Below are positions 26,307-37,572 of a stretch of DNA of 64,000 nucleotides, in pieces. Each line of letters opens with the position of its first letter. Position 1 is the first letter of the stretch. The position numbers were made by a program, and so were the translations under genes. Where the stretch lies: positions 15,778,501-15,842,500 of the forward strand of contig JALIGW010000013.1 of the NCBI GenBank assembly GCA_023053685.1, read 5' to 3'. Source of the stretch: Diadophis punctatus similis. Its lineage: Eukaryota > Chordata > Lepidosauria > Squamata > Dipsadidae. The notes beneath the pieces are model-generated. The model was not told the origin of the DNA and made no database searches. It worked only from the letters and a program-made list of their open reading frames with translations.

Positions 26307-27335
26307 GCAATTCTTATATGCCGCCCTACTCCCTGGGGACTCAGGGCGGCGTACAACATGTGCAAGAACAGCTATAATACAATAAAAATACAACAATAAA
26401 ATAGCAATTTAAAAGAATAAAAAACAACACCAGCAATACATACATGGGGGAGACCAAGATGTTCAACAGTCTCTGAATCACCCTGCCTGCAGGAAGAGCC
26501 ATGTCTTAATGGCTTTCCGGAAGGCCAGCAAGGTGGGAATAGTTCAGATCTCTGGGGGTAGTTGGTTCCAGAAAGCCGGAGCCAGTGGTGGGTTCCTACC
26601 AGTGCGGTCCACTCTATAGCACCAGTAGCGGCCCGCTGGTGACGTCACAGTACCAGTGCATTCGGTTGCCGGTGTCTGGGCACCGCCATTAAAAAAAATA
26701 TTTTTTAATTTTTTTTTACAATTTTCTTCTGCGCATGCCCAGAAGCCGAGCTTCCGGCACTGCGCATGCGCTGCCTTCCTACCCCACAGTGAGTCCAAGC
26801 AGGGGAGGATGGCTGAGGGAGTGCGTGAGATGCTGAAAGAACGGGCGGCAGGAGCTATCTCCATTCCCCTCCCTTCAGCAATCTGAGAAGCCACGAACGT
26901 GCGGTGATGATCCTAGGCATTTTCGCACGTTTGAGGCTTCTCGAGCTGCTGAGAGGAGGCGGAACAGGCGGCAGGAGCCTAGGATCATCAAATGGGGAGA
27001 AGCATTCAGGCCGGATGGACCCTCCTAGAAGAACCACTGCTGTGGTCTTGCTGCTCCCGCTGCGGGGGGCTGCATTGCAGGTGGGCAATGCCCCCATGCT
27101 TCTCCAGCCACTGCCAAGCTCCTGAGGCCCACGCCCACCCGGTCACATGGCTGGCAAGCCACACCCACAAAATATGCCACGCCCACAGAGTGGCAGTAAA
27201 AAAATTAGGAACCTGCCCCTGGCTGGAGCCCCCACAGAGAAGTCTCTCCCCCTTAGTCCCGCCAACCGACATTGTTTGGTTGAAGGGACCTGGAGGAGAC
27301 CGACTCTGTGGGACCTAACTGGTTGTAGGGATATA
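26307..27335 (-). mobile_element. L2-type LINE 3' end, interrupted by a hAT-like element
   Basis: Adjacent to the TTTA array is the conserved 3' end (GCCGCCCTACTCCCTGGGG on the plus strand). Then comes the coding end read on the minus strand, WNQLPPEI, and resuming beyond the insertion the GGGACCTGGAGGAGACCGAC block. The same order, uninterrupted and on the plus strand, occurs at 38567-38941. The hAT-like copy B at 26583-27221 splits it. The 5' end near 27335 is approximate. Confidence 0.8.
26583..27221 (-). mobile_element. ~640 bp non-autonomous hAT-like element, copy B
   Basis: Same family as 23415-24055, opposite orientation and nearly the same length. Starts CAGTGGTGGGTTCCTACC and ends GGAACCTGCCCCTG. 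The 8 bp duplication is GCCGGAGC (26575-26582) versus GCTGGAGC (27222-27229). It lies between two L2 pieces, which confirms its ends. It encodes no transposase. Confidence 0.88.
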
Positions 27336-27511
27336 TGCTGCTCCTCATGTAAACCATTGGCATAGCTGTACAAAAATTTAGAAAAATGAAGTTGCTTTGT
27401 TTGTCTCTCTAAGATGTCCTCATTCACTTTCATGATAGTCAAAGTAACCAAGTCTATGGACTGAGATGCTTTCTATTTAATAGGAATCACCTAGACTTGT
27501 TCTGATGCTGC

Positions 27512-27570
27512 AGGTGTAGTGGTTAAGGAATTTACCATAGACTGTAAATTCTAAGCCCACTTATAGGAGA
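27512..27570 (+). mobile_element. CORE/MIR-like SINE, 5' head
   Basis: GTGTAGTGGTTAAGGAATTT is the A-box end and TAAATTCTAAGCCCAC the B-box region of the tRNA-derived SINE found several times here. About 240 bp of unrelated sequence separates it from the matching 3' half at 27810. Confidence 0.6.
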
Positions 27571-27809
27571 TTACCAGGTTGAGCCTGAAGGAGGACTCAA
27601 ATGTGTCATCAGTCATCAGTCTATTCACGCCAACAAGAGATCTAAGTCCAGCCCACCTTGAATTCCTTCTACTGTTATCTCCTGCTAATTTCTTTTGGCT
27701 GATAGTAGTTCAGATTCTTATACAGACTTCAAGCTTACAATTAATCTTTATACCCATTTGAACTGTCTGGATCACCTGATTTTTTTGGTTCTTTACACCA
27801 CTTTAGCCA

Positions 27810-27985
27810 TAAAAGCTGGTTGAATGACTGGCTGGTCACCTTCTCTCAACCCAACTCACCTCACAGAGTTGTTGTGGGAGAAATATGAGGAGTAAGGAGT
27901 ATTAGGCACAGTATGTTTACCACAATGAGTTATTGAGTTGAAAATACTAAAGACAGGATAAAAAAAAATACTTTAAAAAATCCTT
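27810..27985 (+). mobile_element. CORE/MIR-like SINE, 3' half
   Basis: CATAAAAGCTGGTTGAATGA, then CTCAACCCAACTCACCTCAC, AGAGTTGTTGTGGGAG and AAGACAGGATAAAAAAAA give the core and 3' end of the SINE. It is probably the continuation of the head at 27512. Confidence 0.7.
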
Positions 27986-29166
27986 TTGCTTTTTTTTCCT
28001 TTGGAAATAAGGTACAGTAGAGATTACCCAGGGTATCACTATTACTGTAACAATGGTCTTCAATTTCATCTATAGGTAAGCCTCACTGACTATTGATATC
28101 AATGAGAACCAGAAGTACAAATCGAACACATGGGATGGTTCCTAATTTATATCATTAAATTAAAATACTGCGGTGCACAGAAGTGGAAAATAGTATCTGG
28201 GAATCATTAATAAATATCTAGGACAGTGGAAAGCAAAACTGTCACCTTTCTGGCAGGATAATAGAATTATTTTTCCTAATGAATAGCCTTAACCATGGCT
28301 GAACAATCAATAGGAAACTGTCAGATTTCAAGGTTTTGTTGAAGAGTGACTGGCTGGACTAAACACACATACACACATACCTGGACACATACATGCATAC
28401 ACATGCACACATATTCACCACCCACTTACCACCTTTGGCAAAATTCACTTGTTTTCTGAAATCGACCAAAGAATTAAGAATTTTTCAAAATATCTATAGG
28501 ATATTATTATTATTCATCAGGCTCCATTTCCAGAAAAAAGAAGTATAGTACAAAGAGGCAGTATTTGCTGACCTTTTGGAAAAAAGAATGCAGGAGTTTT
28601 GCCCCTTAGTGTCACTTGTGACTTTGAATGGAGAACTTAACATTTTTAAAGTTTCTAGGGATCATCCTTTAAAGAAAGAGATCACAGAGATCTGCATTCC
28701 AAATTATTTCTGCTGTCCCTGCCGGGTTACTATTAGTTCCATTGATGCAGAAACCCTCTTTTGCTCAAGTGATACAGAAAGGGCCATTTTCTTTTCCAAA
28801 AGTGGCAAAGTTTATTTCCTAAAGAATTCATTTGGGGAGGGGGAAGCATTCTTGAAGAACACAGAGAGATTTTTCCACATGTTGAAAACAGAGGTTTCAC
28901 TCATTATTGCTGCTACTCCTCAGCTTCCAGTTGTGTAGATGGAGTTTGTGAGGGGAAAAAACCCCTTGGAAATAAATAACTATTGTAGGAAGGCAACAGA
29001 CAGTGAATTATGCCCTATTTGAGACACACCCAGGATTTATTGTGAAAGGGCCACAGCCAATAGCACCACAGCCATATGCAATTGATTCAAGAAATTATTG
29101 TAACCACACCACAAATTTTGATGATTTTCCCAAGAATTTGAGGAGAAGGCAGAAGCTGAGTCTTAA
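27986..29166. other. Intergenic DNA with one unexplained frame
   Basis: Includes a plus-strand frame of 120 codons at 28576-28938 (MEKRMQEFCPLV...). I recognise no domain, splice context or promoter in it. At this base composition a frame of that length is possible by chance. A CACA/CATA tract is near 28364-28412. Confidence 0.45.
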
Positions 29167-29174
29167 CCCTAAAT

Positions 29175-29442
29175 CAGGGGTGAAATGCTCTCGGTTCGCT
29201 TTTACCTGTCTGTCGTCGGTGAGCCGATCGCGCAGGCAGCGCGGCGCTCCGCCCACTCGCAGGGACACCGCCATTTAAGTTCTTTTACCCTCTGCGCATG
29301 CACAGAATGCTTTGTGCATGCGCAGAGGGTAAAAGAACTCAAATGGTGGTGTCCCGGCGGGTGGGCGGAGCGCCGCGCTGCCTGCGCGATCGGCTCACCG
29401 ACGACAGACAGGTAAAAGCGAACCGTGAGCATTTCACCCCTG
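29175..29442. mobile_element. Foldback hAT-like MITE with perfect target duplication
   Basis: A 268 bp near-palindrome: CAGGGGTGAAATGCTC at one end, GAGCATTTCACCCCTG at the other, and arms of about 125 bp that pair almost throughout around a short centre near 29300-29320. Flanked by perfect CCCTAAAT at 29167-29174 and 29443-29450. The two strands encode nearly identical peptides only because the element folds back. The GC-rich, CpG-rich arms contrast with the AT-rich flanks. A related element is at 62859-63190. Confidence 0.93.
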
Positions 29443-29450
29443 CCCTAAAT

Positions 29451-31199
29451 ATATTAAAAACCACATTGAACACAATAGACTACCCATTTCTCAGGAGGAA
29501 GACTTAAAAGGGAAAACTGCAAGGTCAAGGAACTGAATACAAGCTTGCTATTTGAGAACCAAATACCAAGCAGCTCTTATTTTATAATGAGAGTGTTCGA
29601 CGTACTTATCAAACTAAATGGATCTACATTTTTACTGCCAGATTTTCAGGGGAATGACAGGATAGTCAGAGATATCAAAATGATGGTCATAAATGCGTTA
29701 TCAAAACTTTATCTCTTTTTAACTTGGGGATAACTGTGGAAAAGATAGTCAATCATTAATTAAACAAATAAATAAATAATATAGGGATACAAATCAAAAA
29801 AATAAATGAACAAATAATATACTGTACTTATATGGACATAATACATTAATGTGAATACAATTATGACTTGTTAACTTGTGTTAACATGTTAATGCGTTGG
29901 TTGAAATCAACTGCTGTGCACTCAGCCAATCTTCCTAGATTTAACATATCTTTTAAAAAAATCAAAAAGAAAGAGAACTGAAAGAAAGATGTTCTGGCAA
30001 ATAGTCAGAATTTTGGTGGTCCCAACTGCCTGTGTCAGCCAGGTACTGATGTTTATTGGTTCCATAATCACCAATTATTCCTAAAGTAGTCATTTGCTTC
30101 CTCTTTCTTGACTGTGAAACACTTGATTTCTGCCCTAAAATGCAGTTCTAGATGCACCATTAAACTGAGTTATTTCATGCATGAAGAGATATTTACCTGC
30201 CCTCATGTAATTACTAATGAAGTGAATGAGATTGCAACCCTTAGTCTTCAGCCTCAGCAGAAAAAAAATAAACTTAGTTTGATTTTTCTCCTGTATCTCA
30301 GATTGTTCCACAGTGTCTCATTCCTTTAATGCTGTTCGTACCAGATGAAGGAAAATCTGGGGAAACTGCTTCTTCAGATTTCTGCGGACTGTTGATCCCA
30401 TCCAAAATAGAAAGAACCTTTCATTTGAAAAAAAAATGAATCTAAAATACTGTAAGGCAAAGACTAATAGTAGTAGTAATAGTAGTAATAATAATGATAA
30501 TATAAATAAGAATGCAGTAAAAACTTAAATTTTGTCCTCTTATCTGTTCTCTTTGTTATCCAGATCCAAGCTTAGCTCCCTGATTTTTTACACTAGATAT
30601 AAGTATTAGTGAACATTAAATGAAAATAATTTGAGTATCATTACATTAAATTAAGGTTGAGTTTTTATGGAAGTAGTACTATATCTACCTGAACACCAAA
30701 ATAATTCATCTTGATTAGAATGCAAAACAAAGAATGATTTCCTACTTACAAGGGTCACTTGTTTAGCAATAAGTGGTCAATCATTATCAATTCATTATAT
30801 ATTACATAACATTAATCACAGCTAATTCTTTGGCTATTGTTAATGTAGCTATAATCTGGAATTCTGTGACAATTTAGTAATTTATTTAATTATATAAAAT
30901 AACTTTGGACAGCATCAGTCAAGATGTCAATGTCTAAGATGACCTGTATGCTGATTTCTTTGGGTTTCACATAACAAACTTATTTATCTGCTTTTCTAAC
31001 TTAAATAAATATCAAATATATCTGTTTAATATAACATTTTACCTGTGGCACTCCCCAGGTTTTGCAGTTAGATATCATCAGCACCCCAAATGGCATAAAA
31101 CACATATGGTATGCAATACCAAAAGGACAGGACAGAACAATGAGAATACAACAATAACAGGGCACAATCCTTCCACTTTTATGTAAGGTAAGATGAAAT
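29451..31199. other. Unique AT-rich intergenic DNA
   Basis: No gene seen. Short TAG/TAA trinucleotide tract near 30465-30500. Nothing else stands out. Confidence 0.5.
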
Positions 31200-31720
31200 G
31201 AACTTGTGCTTAATAGAAGTGAAGCATCTAGCTTTCAAGGCGATTAAAGAAATCTGGGCAAATGTATACCAGTCACATACACCCCAATCAGCTCACAACT
31301 GGAAGATTGCAGTGTTCTCCATTAGGGCTAATCTTGAACACTGCTCAGAAGCTATACATGGTCCAGTGGTATGGGCAGCAATGGGCATGCTGCACTCTAC
31401 ACCCATATGTGTTTCATGTACTAGTAAGTTTCCAAGTACAATTCAATGTGCTAGTTAACTTCTATAAAGTCCTTCATGGCACAGGACCTAGTTATCTGAG
31501 GAAACAACTTTCTATGATTGCTTCTATCTATCAAATATACTGGGAAGAGTGGGTGTTGTCCAAGTCCACTCAATTAAATCATATCACCACCTGGGAAATA
31601 TGCTTTCACTATTGCAGCACTTGCCTTCTGGAACAGAATCTCTCAGAAATTCATATGGTTCCCACCCTGATTATCTTTTAATATCCTTGAGAATATGGCT
31701 ATTCCTCCATTCCATGAAGT
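31200..31720 (+). pseudogene. L2-type LINE, C-terminal coding remnant
   Basis: In broken frames the segment reads FQVQFNVLVNFYKVLHGTGPSYL at about 31420-31500. This is the L2 'F.IQFKVL.L.YKAL.G.GP.YL' motif. Near 31627-31690 are the LLEQNLSEIHMVPTLIIF end (LWNSLP-like) and the trailing ILENMAIPPFH-like residues. Eroded and non-functional. Confidence 0.7.
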
Positions 31721-32762
31721 ATGGTGGTTACTGAGCCCTGTACATCATTCTTTCCTTGCTACATACTGTTTTCTCCTCTCAACATGCACAGTATTTTCTA
31801 TACTTTTCTTGCTTTGAAAATGTAATCTGTTCAGTCATTTGGAGTCAGGCAATCTCTAGATTATATAAGTAAATTGATATTTGGTGATAATAAGCATGTG
31901 AAGTAAAATCAGCTCTTGGTTTTAAAGACATGTAAGAGATCATGAAAACACGACATTTGTAAATGGAAACAAACACACCCAATAGAATTTTACAAATTTC
32001 TCTCCTCTTGGAAGAATTTCAAAAGCCAAATTGGTTTTATCAACTTTAAATAGAGCTGGGGGGAAATGCAAGAAAACATTTTTTTTTCTTATTCTATTTT
32101 AAAGTATGACTCACTTTCCCCCCCAGGAACCAGCTATCTGCCTTTTTTGCTAGATCAGGCAGGTCCATTAAAGATACAGCTTTCTGGAGTACCTGTTTAC
32201 TATTCCAATTAGGTTCAGCTTTCCAGGACAGCTTAGCAGTAATTTTTCAAGGAAAATCTAGCAGGAGATTCAGCCAAAGGATAGCCAAACGAACGTGCAT
32301 CTGGCTGGCTATTCTTCATTTTAGAGCAGGCACTCCACATTTGGGCTACAAAATTTTGTATCACCAAAGGCAACAGTACATGGATACATTCTGTTTGCAA
32401 CTAAGATATTATAAACCTACTTTGGAGCAATGAGATATAGTATGTGTGGGGCAAAGGAATGGATGGGGAAAAACAAATAAATAATTTACTCAAGTCACAA
32501 ACAGAAGAAAAACCCTGCTTCAATCATACTGTGTTATAATAGAACTCTCTTCAAAGATTTGATTAGGATTGAATTAGAAAGAATGGACACAATGAAATAG
32601 CAGAGTCGTCATAAAATTACCATAATTCCTGAGTTGCTCCCAATAGATTAAACTTAATAACAAGGCTAAAATGAATGAAGACCAGACTTGAGTGGTTGTT
32701 AGACGTAACTTATTGTCTCACAGTAACTGATAATATAGCAAGAACACCTAACTATTCCTTTA
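31721..32762. other. Unique intergenic DNA
   Basis: No gene or repeat recognised, apart from T and C homopolymer runs near 32082 and 32119. Confidence 0.5.
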
Positions 32763-32942
32763 CAAGGAGGAAGAAGAGCAAGAGGAGGAGCAGAAGATCA
32801 AGAGGAGGAGAGGAGGAGGAGGAGGAGGAGGAGGAGGAGGAGGAGGAGGAGGAGGAGGAGGAGGAGGAGGAGGAAGAGGAAGAGGAAGAGGAAGAGGAGG
32901 AAGAAGAAGAAGATGAAGATGAAGAAGATGAAGATGATGATG
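32763..32942. repeat. (GGA/GAA)n purine trinucleotide array
   Basis: About 180 bp of GGA changing to GAA and GAT at the 3' end. It creates a poly-Glu frame on one strand and a poly-Ser frame on the other, neither a gene. A TA-target MITE begins 5 bp later. Confidence 0.95.
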
Positions 32943-32947
32943 ATATA

Positions 32948-33336
32948 TAGGTAGTACTCAGCTTATGACCACAATTGAGCCAAAATTTGTTAAGTGAGAA
33001 ATTTATTAATTGAGTTTTGCCCCATGTTACAACTTTTCTCGCTACATTTGTTAAGTGAATCATTGCAGTTCTTAAATTAGTAACACAGTTGTTAAGTGAA
33101 TCTGGTTTCCCCATTGACTTTGCTGTCAGAAGGCCACAAAAGGGGATCACATGACTCAGGGGCACTGCAACTGTCATAAATGTGAATCAGTTGTCAAGCA
33201 TCCAAATGTAAATCACATGACCATGGGGATAATGCAATGGTCATACGTGTGAAAAATGTTCATAAGTCACTTTTTTCAGTGCCGTTATAACTTTGAACAG
33301 TCACTAAATGAACTGTTGTAAGTCGAGGACTACCTG
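32948..33336. mobile_element. TA-target MITE (Tc1/mariner-like)
   Basis: Begins TAGGTAGTACTCAGCTTATG and ends with the inverse TTGTAAGTCGAGGACTACCTG, inverted repeats of about 22 bp with some mismatches. Flanked by TA at 32946-32947 and 33337-33338. The interior holds repeated TTGTTAAGTGAAT-type words and no transposase. This type is common in reptile genomes. Confidence 0.78.
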
Positions 33337-34495
33337 TAATTAACTTGAATTACAATGTAGAAATACCTAGAAAAGGATTAGATAGATAATCTTATTCAAT
33401 TTAATATAAGTAAGAAAAGCATCAGCTGTGACATAAGCAAGAATAAAATTATAAAATTATATCAATCCATCCTCCACAAGTACATTCTGGTCATAATATG
33501 AGGCTACAGTTGCCACTATGATTGTTTATATTATCATTAGTCAACAGTATTGCTTAATGCAGTTTAAATAAATAAATAGCTGACATGCTTAAGTATATTT
33601 ACACATATTAAAGTATTATCAGCCATGTCCATGCTGGTTGAAGATTTCTGGGAGTTGAATCCTACACATCTATAAAATAGAGATAGCAGAACAAAAACGT
33701 TATTGCTAGTTATTGCAGTTATTATAATATAGTTACCATGGCTGACATTTTTGTGGGCCAGAGCCAAATTTTGTCAGATATGTAGACATTCCCTAGAAAA
33801 TACATGCTGTCTACATAGAAACAGTGGGACCTGGCCTTGTCTGAGTACTGAAACTGAATCATACAAATTAGAGAATAAGTCATTGGTATGGAAGCTCAGC
33901 GTTCACTTCTATTTTCGCTTTCTTAAGATTTTCTTAAAATGTGCAGCTGAGAAATAGCATGGAAATTCATGTTTACATTACTATGTTCATCTTCCTTTAA
34001 ACAACTGACCCCTCTCTCACAATTAGCACAAAAAGCAAATATTGAATGACGATTCCCTGTTTTATTAAACCAGGGAAATAAAACTTATGATCAGAACTCA
34101 ATGTACTGTATTTTATAAGGGGGCATATTCAGTCTTGTGTGTTGATTCACTTTTGCTTCATGCAATTTTTTCCCAACAAGCACAGGTAAAACTTCCAAAT
34201 CCTTCAGTCATTCCCTTTACCAAGTCAGAGGAAGATGGAAGGTCACCCAGAGGGCTCAGTAATAATCCTGGATTATGAAATGCCTTCCAATGAAAGACTC
34301 AGGCTGGTCCCATTAGCAATTTCTTTTCAAGCAACCATTTGATAGCGCAGGATAAATTTTGGACAAGCACATTAGGTGTTTTCAGTGTTTTCACATGTTC
34401 ATAAAGTTGCTACATAAACATTGTTTAACTGCACTTTGAAGAAATATATGTGACTGCATCCAAATAAATGAGAGGGATGAAGAGAAGGAGAGAGA
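33337..34495. other. Unique intergenic DNA
   Basis: No gene seen. Near 33631-33665 a short stretch (ATTTCTGGGAGTTGAATCC) resembles an arm of the hairpin MITE family at 50768, 57330 and 61925, and may be a relic. Confidence 0.45.
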
Positions 34496-34511
34496 GAGAG
34501 AGGTGGGGGAG

Positions 34512-34869
34512 TCTAGACACAAGAACAGTTTTTTCCCGAATGCCATCACTCTGCTAAACAAATAATTCCCTCACCACTGTCAAACTATTCACTAAGGCTA
34601 CATTAATATTACTATTAATCTTCTCATTGTTGCTATCACCCATCTCCTCCCACTTATAACTTGTTGCTTGTATCCTTATGATTTATATCAATGTTGATTG
34701 CTTCCTGATTGCTTATTTGTACCCTATGACAATCATTAATTATACCTCATGATTCTTCATTGTTGTACCTCATGATTCTTCACAAATGTATCTTTTCTTT
34801 TATGTACACTGAGAGCATACACACCAAAGACAAATTCCTTTTGTATCCAATCACACTTGGCCAATAAAG
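34512..34869 (+). mobile_element. L3 (Snake1-like) LINE, short 3' copy
   Basis: Starts in the extreme C-terminal coding part (TTTTTTCCCGAATGCCATCA, then CTGCTAAACAAATAATTCCC, matching the 8.9 kb copy) and runs through the same 3' untranslated region to GGCCAATAAAGAATTCT. 5'-truncated to about 360 bp, preceded by a GA tract. Confidence 0.85.
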
Positions 34870-34982
34870 AATTCTATTCTATTCTATTCTATTCTATTCT
34901 ATTCTATTCTATTCTATTCTATTCTATTCTATTCTATTCTATTCTATTCTATTCTATTCTATTCTATTCTATTCTATTCTAT
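34870..34982. repeat. (ATTCT)n microsatellite, L3 tail
   Basis: About 22 perfect ATTCT units directly after the LINE 3' end. Unlike the 9.2 kb array, it is uniform. Confidence 0.96.
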
Positions 34983-34983
34983 C

Positions 34984-35145
34984 TGGTGTAGAAGTTAAGG
35001 CATCAGACTAGAAACCAGGGGACTGTGACCTCTAACCCCACCTTAGACACAAAGCCAGCTGGGTGACCTTGGATCAATCATTTTTTCTCAACAGCAGAGA
35101 TACATACCAAGCCGTGGTATTCAAAACTATGGAGCAAGTATGCCA
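34984..35145 (+). mobile_element. CORE/MIR-like SINE
   Basis: TAGAAGTTAAGGCATCAGAC and GACCTCTAACCCCACC are the tRNA-like head, and CAGCTGGGTGACCTTGGAT the core. It abuts the ATTCT array. Diverged and 3'-incomplete. Confidence 0.7.
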
Positions 35146-35599
35146 TGAAAACTAAGGAATGCATATGACTTGCTTTACATCAAGAATGACTTTAAGGTGA
35201 AATAGTTGTTTCACCTCCCTCCACAATCCCTTGCTTGTCTACCAAAGTATCAGATAAAAGAATCACACGAGAATCACAAAATTAGAAGCCAACCCTGCCA
35301 CTAAACACAGATATTGAAATCCTAGTATTCATAACTGAAAACTATCTAACAGAGATTTGAAGATTTCTAAGCAAAGAGGACTTACCATGTTTCTGGATAA
35401 TTAGTTCTGTTGTTAAACTGCTCTGATCATTATTATCCCTTGAATTCAATTGGCCTTCCTAGAACTTCAAACCTTTATTCTATGACCTGCACAAAGAAAT
35501 AAAAGATAATAGTTCTTGATTTTTTTTCTATATAATGAATAATGCTGTCAGATCAGTTTTCACAAGTCTAGGATAAAAAAAAAATTAATTGCTAGTTCC
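35146..35599. other. Unassigned AT-rich DNA
   Basis: No gene seen. Confidence 0.4.
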
Positions 35600-35790
35600 T
35601 TCTTATTCATTCTTACCTTCTAGGTCCTCAATCATTCTCTTCTCTAAACACATTCCAGCTCTTTGATTCCTTCTTTTTAAAATTTATGGATTATTTTTGC
35701 CCTCTAGACTTCACTAATTTTCTGTGATTTCTCCAGACCATCAAGAAGAACTTTAAGTAGCCCAGAATGCAATTCATGTGGTTGTACAGA
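35600..35790 (-). mobile_element. Old CR1 LINE fragment (possible)
   Basis: CCTCAATCATTCTCTTCTC, CTCTAAACACATTCCAGCTC and AGCCCAGAATGCAATTCATG resemble the antisense of the CR1 coding end. Strongly diverged, so the call is tentative. Confidence 0.4.
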
Positions 35791-36464
35791 ATTTAATTCT
35801 ATTTTTCAATAGAGACTTTCTTTCAGGAGACATTTATTTATCAATAACATGTAGGCTATAAGGAACATAAATCAATAAGTAAAAACATGGAAGTATTATG
35901 GAATGGAATTGTGTAATATAAAAGCATCCTTTGGTTATTGTTAAAGGCAAAGCAAAAACCACTGCCACGAAAAATATTATGAATGTAGAGAAGGTTTTAC
36001 TTTTCAAAAAAAATGTAGGCTGTACTTGATATTTATACAAATAATTTCCTGGATATTGACCCAGCCAACTTTTAATATAGTAACAATACATTTTATAAGG
36101 CAAATAATAATGTTTGAGGATTTATTTTTCTTAATTTAATGGTAGTTTTTAGATACAAAGTATCTTACTTTGGTTGGTGTCTTGCATACAGTCATGTAAT
36201 TAAATATATTTATTAAAATAAATTAAACCAACAATTCAGTTTCTGGATTTTAAAAATAATATAATCGTACATATAGTTGTGACTTGATGAGGGCTCCAGT
36301 TCAATAAACAGTGTTAACTCTCATTTATGTTTCATTTATCATCTTAGTTCACTTGCCACAAGTTGCTAACATATGTAATTATACAGCTTGGTGTAGGTTA
36401 TGTTTGTTCTTGAACATCCATATTTTCAATACTATATATATACTATTTTCACATACAGTGTAGG
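35791..36464. other. Unassigned AT-rich DNA
   Basis: No gene seen. Confidence 0.45.
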
Positions 36465-36803
36465 CAGGGGTGGGTTCCAACTTACCTCGCTGCCGGTTCG
36501 CTTCCTCCCGTGCTGCGTGGGCACGCCTTGCGCGTGCACACATGCACAGTGCAAAAAACCCTGATTTTTTTTTAAAGCTGAAAACAAAATGGTGACCCAC
36601 AGTGCCGGAAATTTGGCTTCTGCGCATGTGCAGAAAAAAGTAATTTAAAAAAAAAACTAAAAAAACCCCAATTTTTTTAAAAAAGATGGCAGCGCCCATG
36701 GAACGGCACCGACCAATCCCGTTCAGTGACAACATCGTGACATTAACAGCGGGTCACTACCAGTTTGGGCGAACCAGTCCGAACCAGCAGGAATCTACCT
36801 CTG
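36465..36803. mobile_element. hAT-like MITE
   Basis: 339 bp. Ends CAGGGGTGGGTTCCAAC and CAGGAATCTACCTCTG. Flanks AGTGTAGG (36457-36464) and AGCGTAGG (36804-36811), 7 of 8. The interior has the AAATTTGGCTTCTGCGCATG stretch and A-rich tract shared with the other CAGGGGTGGG elements (23415, 26583). The frame at 36379-36735 is not a gene. Confidence 0.85.
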
Positions 36804-36811
36804 AGCGTAGG

Positions 36812-36980
36812 CATGAAAGTAGAGTGGATGATTACGCTAATCACTTTCTTAGCCCAACCCACCTCACATGACTGTTGTTGTGGGGGGAAAACGAGGACAA
36901 AGGAATATTCAGTATGTTTGCCACCCTGAATTACCTATAAAATAATAAAGGCAGGATAAAAACCTAATAAGTAATGAAAT
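36812..36980 (+). mobile_element. CORE/MIR-like SINE, 3' half
   Basis: GCATGAAAGTAGAGTGGATG, CTTAGCCCAACCCACCTCAC, TGTTGTTGTGGGGGGAAAAC, and AATAATAAAGGCAGGATAAA. Begins immediately after the target duplication of the MITE at 36465. The SINE head was not found on the other side. Confidence 0.72.
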
Positions 36981-37189
36981 AACCAATAGAAAAAAGCAGT
37001 ATTTTATGCCTTTTCCTTGAAATATGTGATAAATACTTATTTAATCAAAACGTTATCATCCGTTTTATACAAAGCATTATGAGATTGTATGGATTCAGCA
37101 TTACTCTTCAGAAATATTATGATATATGTTTTATTAACATTTATTTTGTGTTTAATAACATTGACTATGGGTTTTAAATGGTATATATC

Positions 37190-37564
37190 CATGATGGCGA
37201 ACCTATGGCACGCATGCCAGAAGTGGCCCGCAGAGCCCTCTCTGTGGGCACGCGCACCATCACCAGCTGCTCTTCAGATTTCTGTCGAGCACATGCACGC
37301 CGGCCAGCTGGTCTTTGGGTTTCTTTGGTGCACGCATGCACACCGGCCAGCTGGTCTTCGTGCACGCTGGAGCACCAGTAACCTGAAGACCAGCTGGCCG
37401 GTGTGCATGCGTGCGCCGGCCACTTGGTCTTCCAGTTATTTATTTATTTATTTATTATTGGTTCTTCTATGCCGCCCTACTCCCGAAGTTTCCAGCACTT
37501 TGGCGCAAGCTTGCGTGCGCATTCCAGTTTGGGCACTCGGTACCAAAAAGGTTCGCCATCACTG
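37190..37564. mobile_element. hAT-like MITE with an L2 tail inserted in it
   Basis: 375 bp. Start CCATGATGGCGAACCTATGG, end AAAGGTTCGCCATCACTG, flanked by perfect GTATATAT at 37182-37189 and 37565-37572. The interior has inverted words (CAGCTGGTCTTC / GAAGACCAGCTGG) near 37347 and 37384. A ~55 bp L2 3' end sits at 37434-37488. A second member of this start type is at 63632. Confidence 0.85.
37434..37488 (-). mobile_element. L2 LINE tail nested in a MITE
   Basis: TTATTTATTTATTTATTTA followed by CTATGCCGCCCTACTCCCG, the minus-strand view of the L2 3' terminus. The only case in the window of a retroelement inserted into a DNA transposon. Confidence 0.75.
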
Positions 37565-37572
37565 GTATATAT

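Noticed and set aside
29185..29432. Near-identical 76-residue frames on both strands
   Set aside because: They result from the palindrome of the foldback MITE.
32675..33177. Poly-Glu and poly-Ser frames
   Set aside because: Translation of the GGA/GAA array on both strands.
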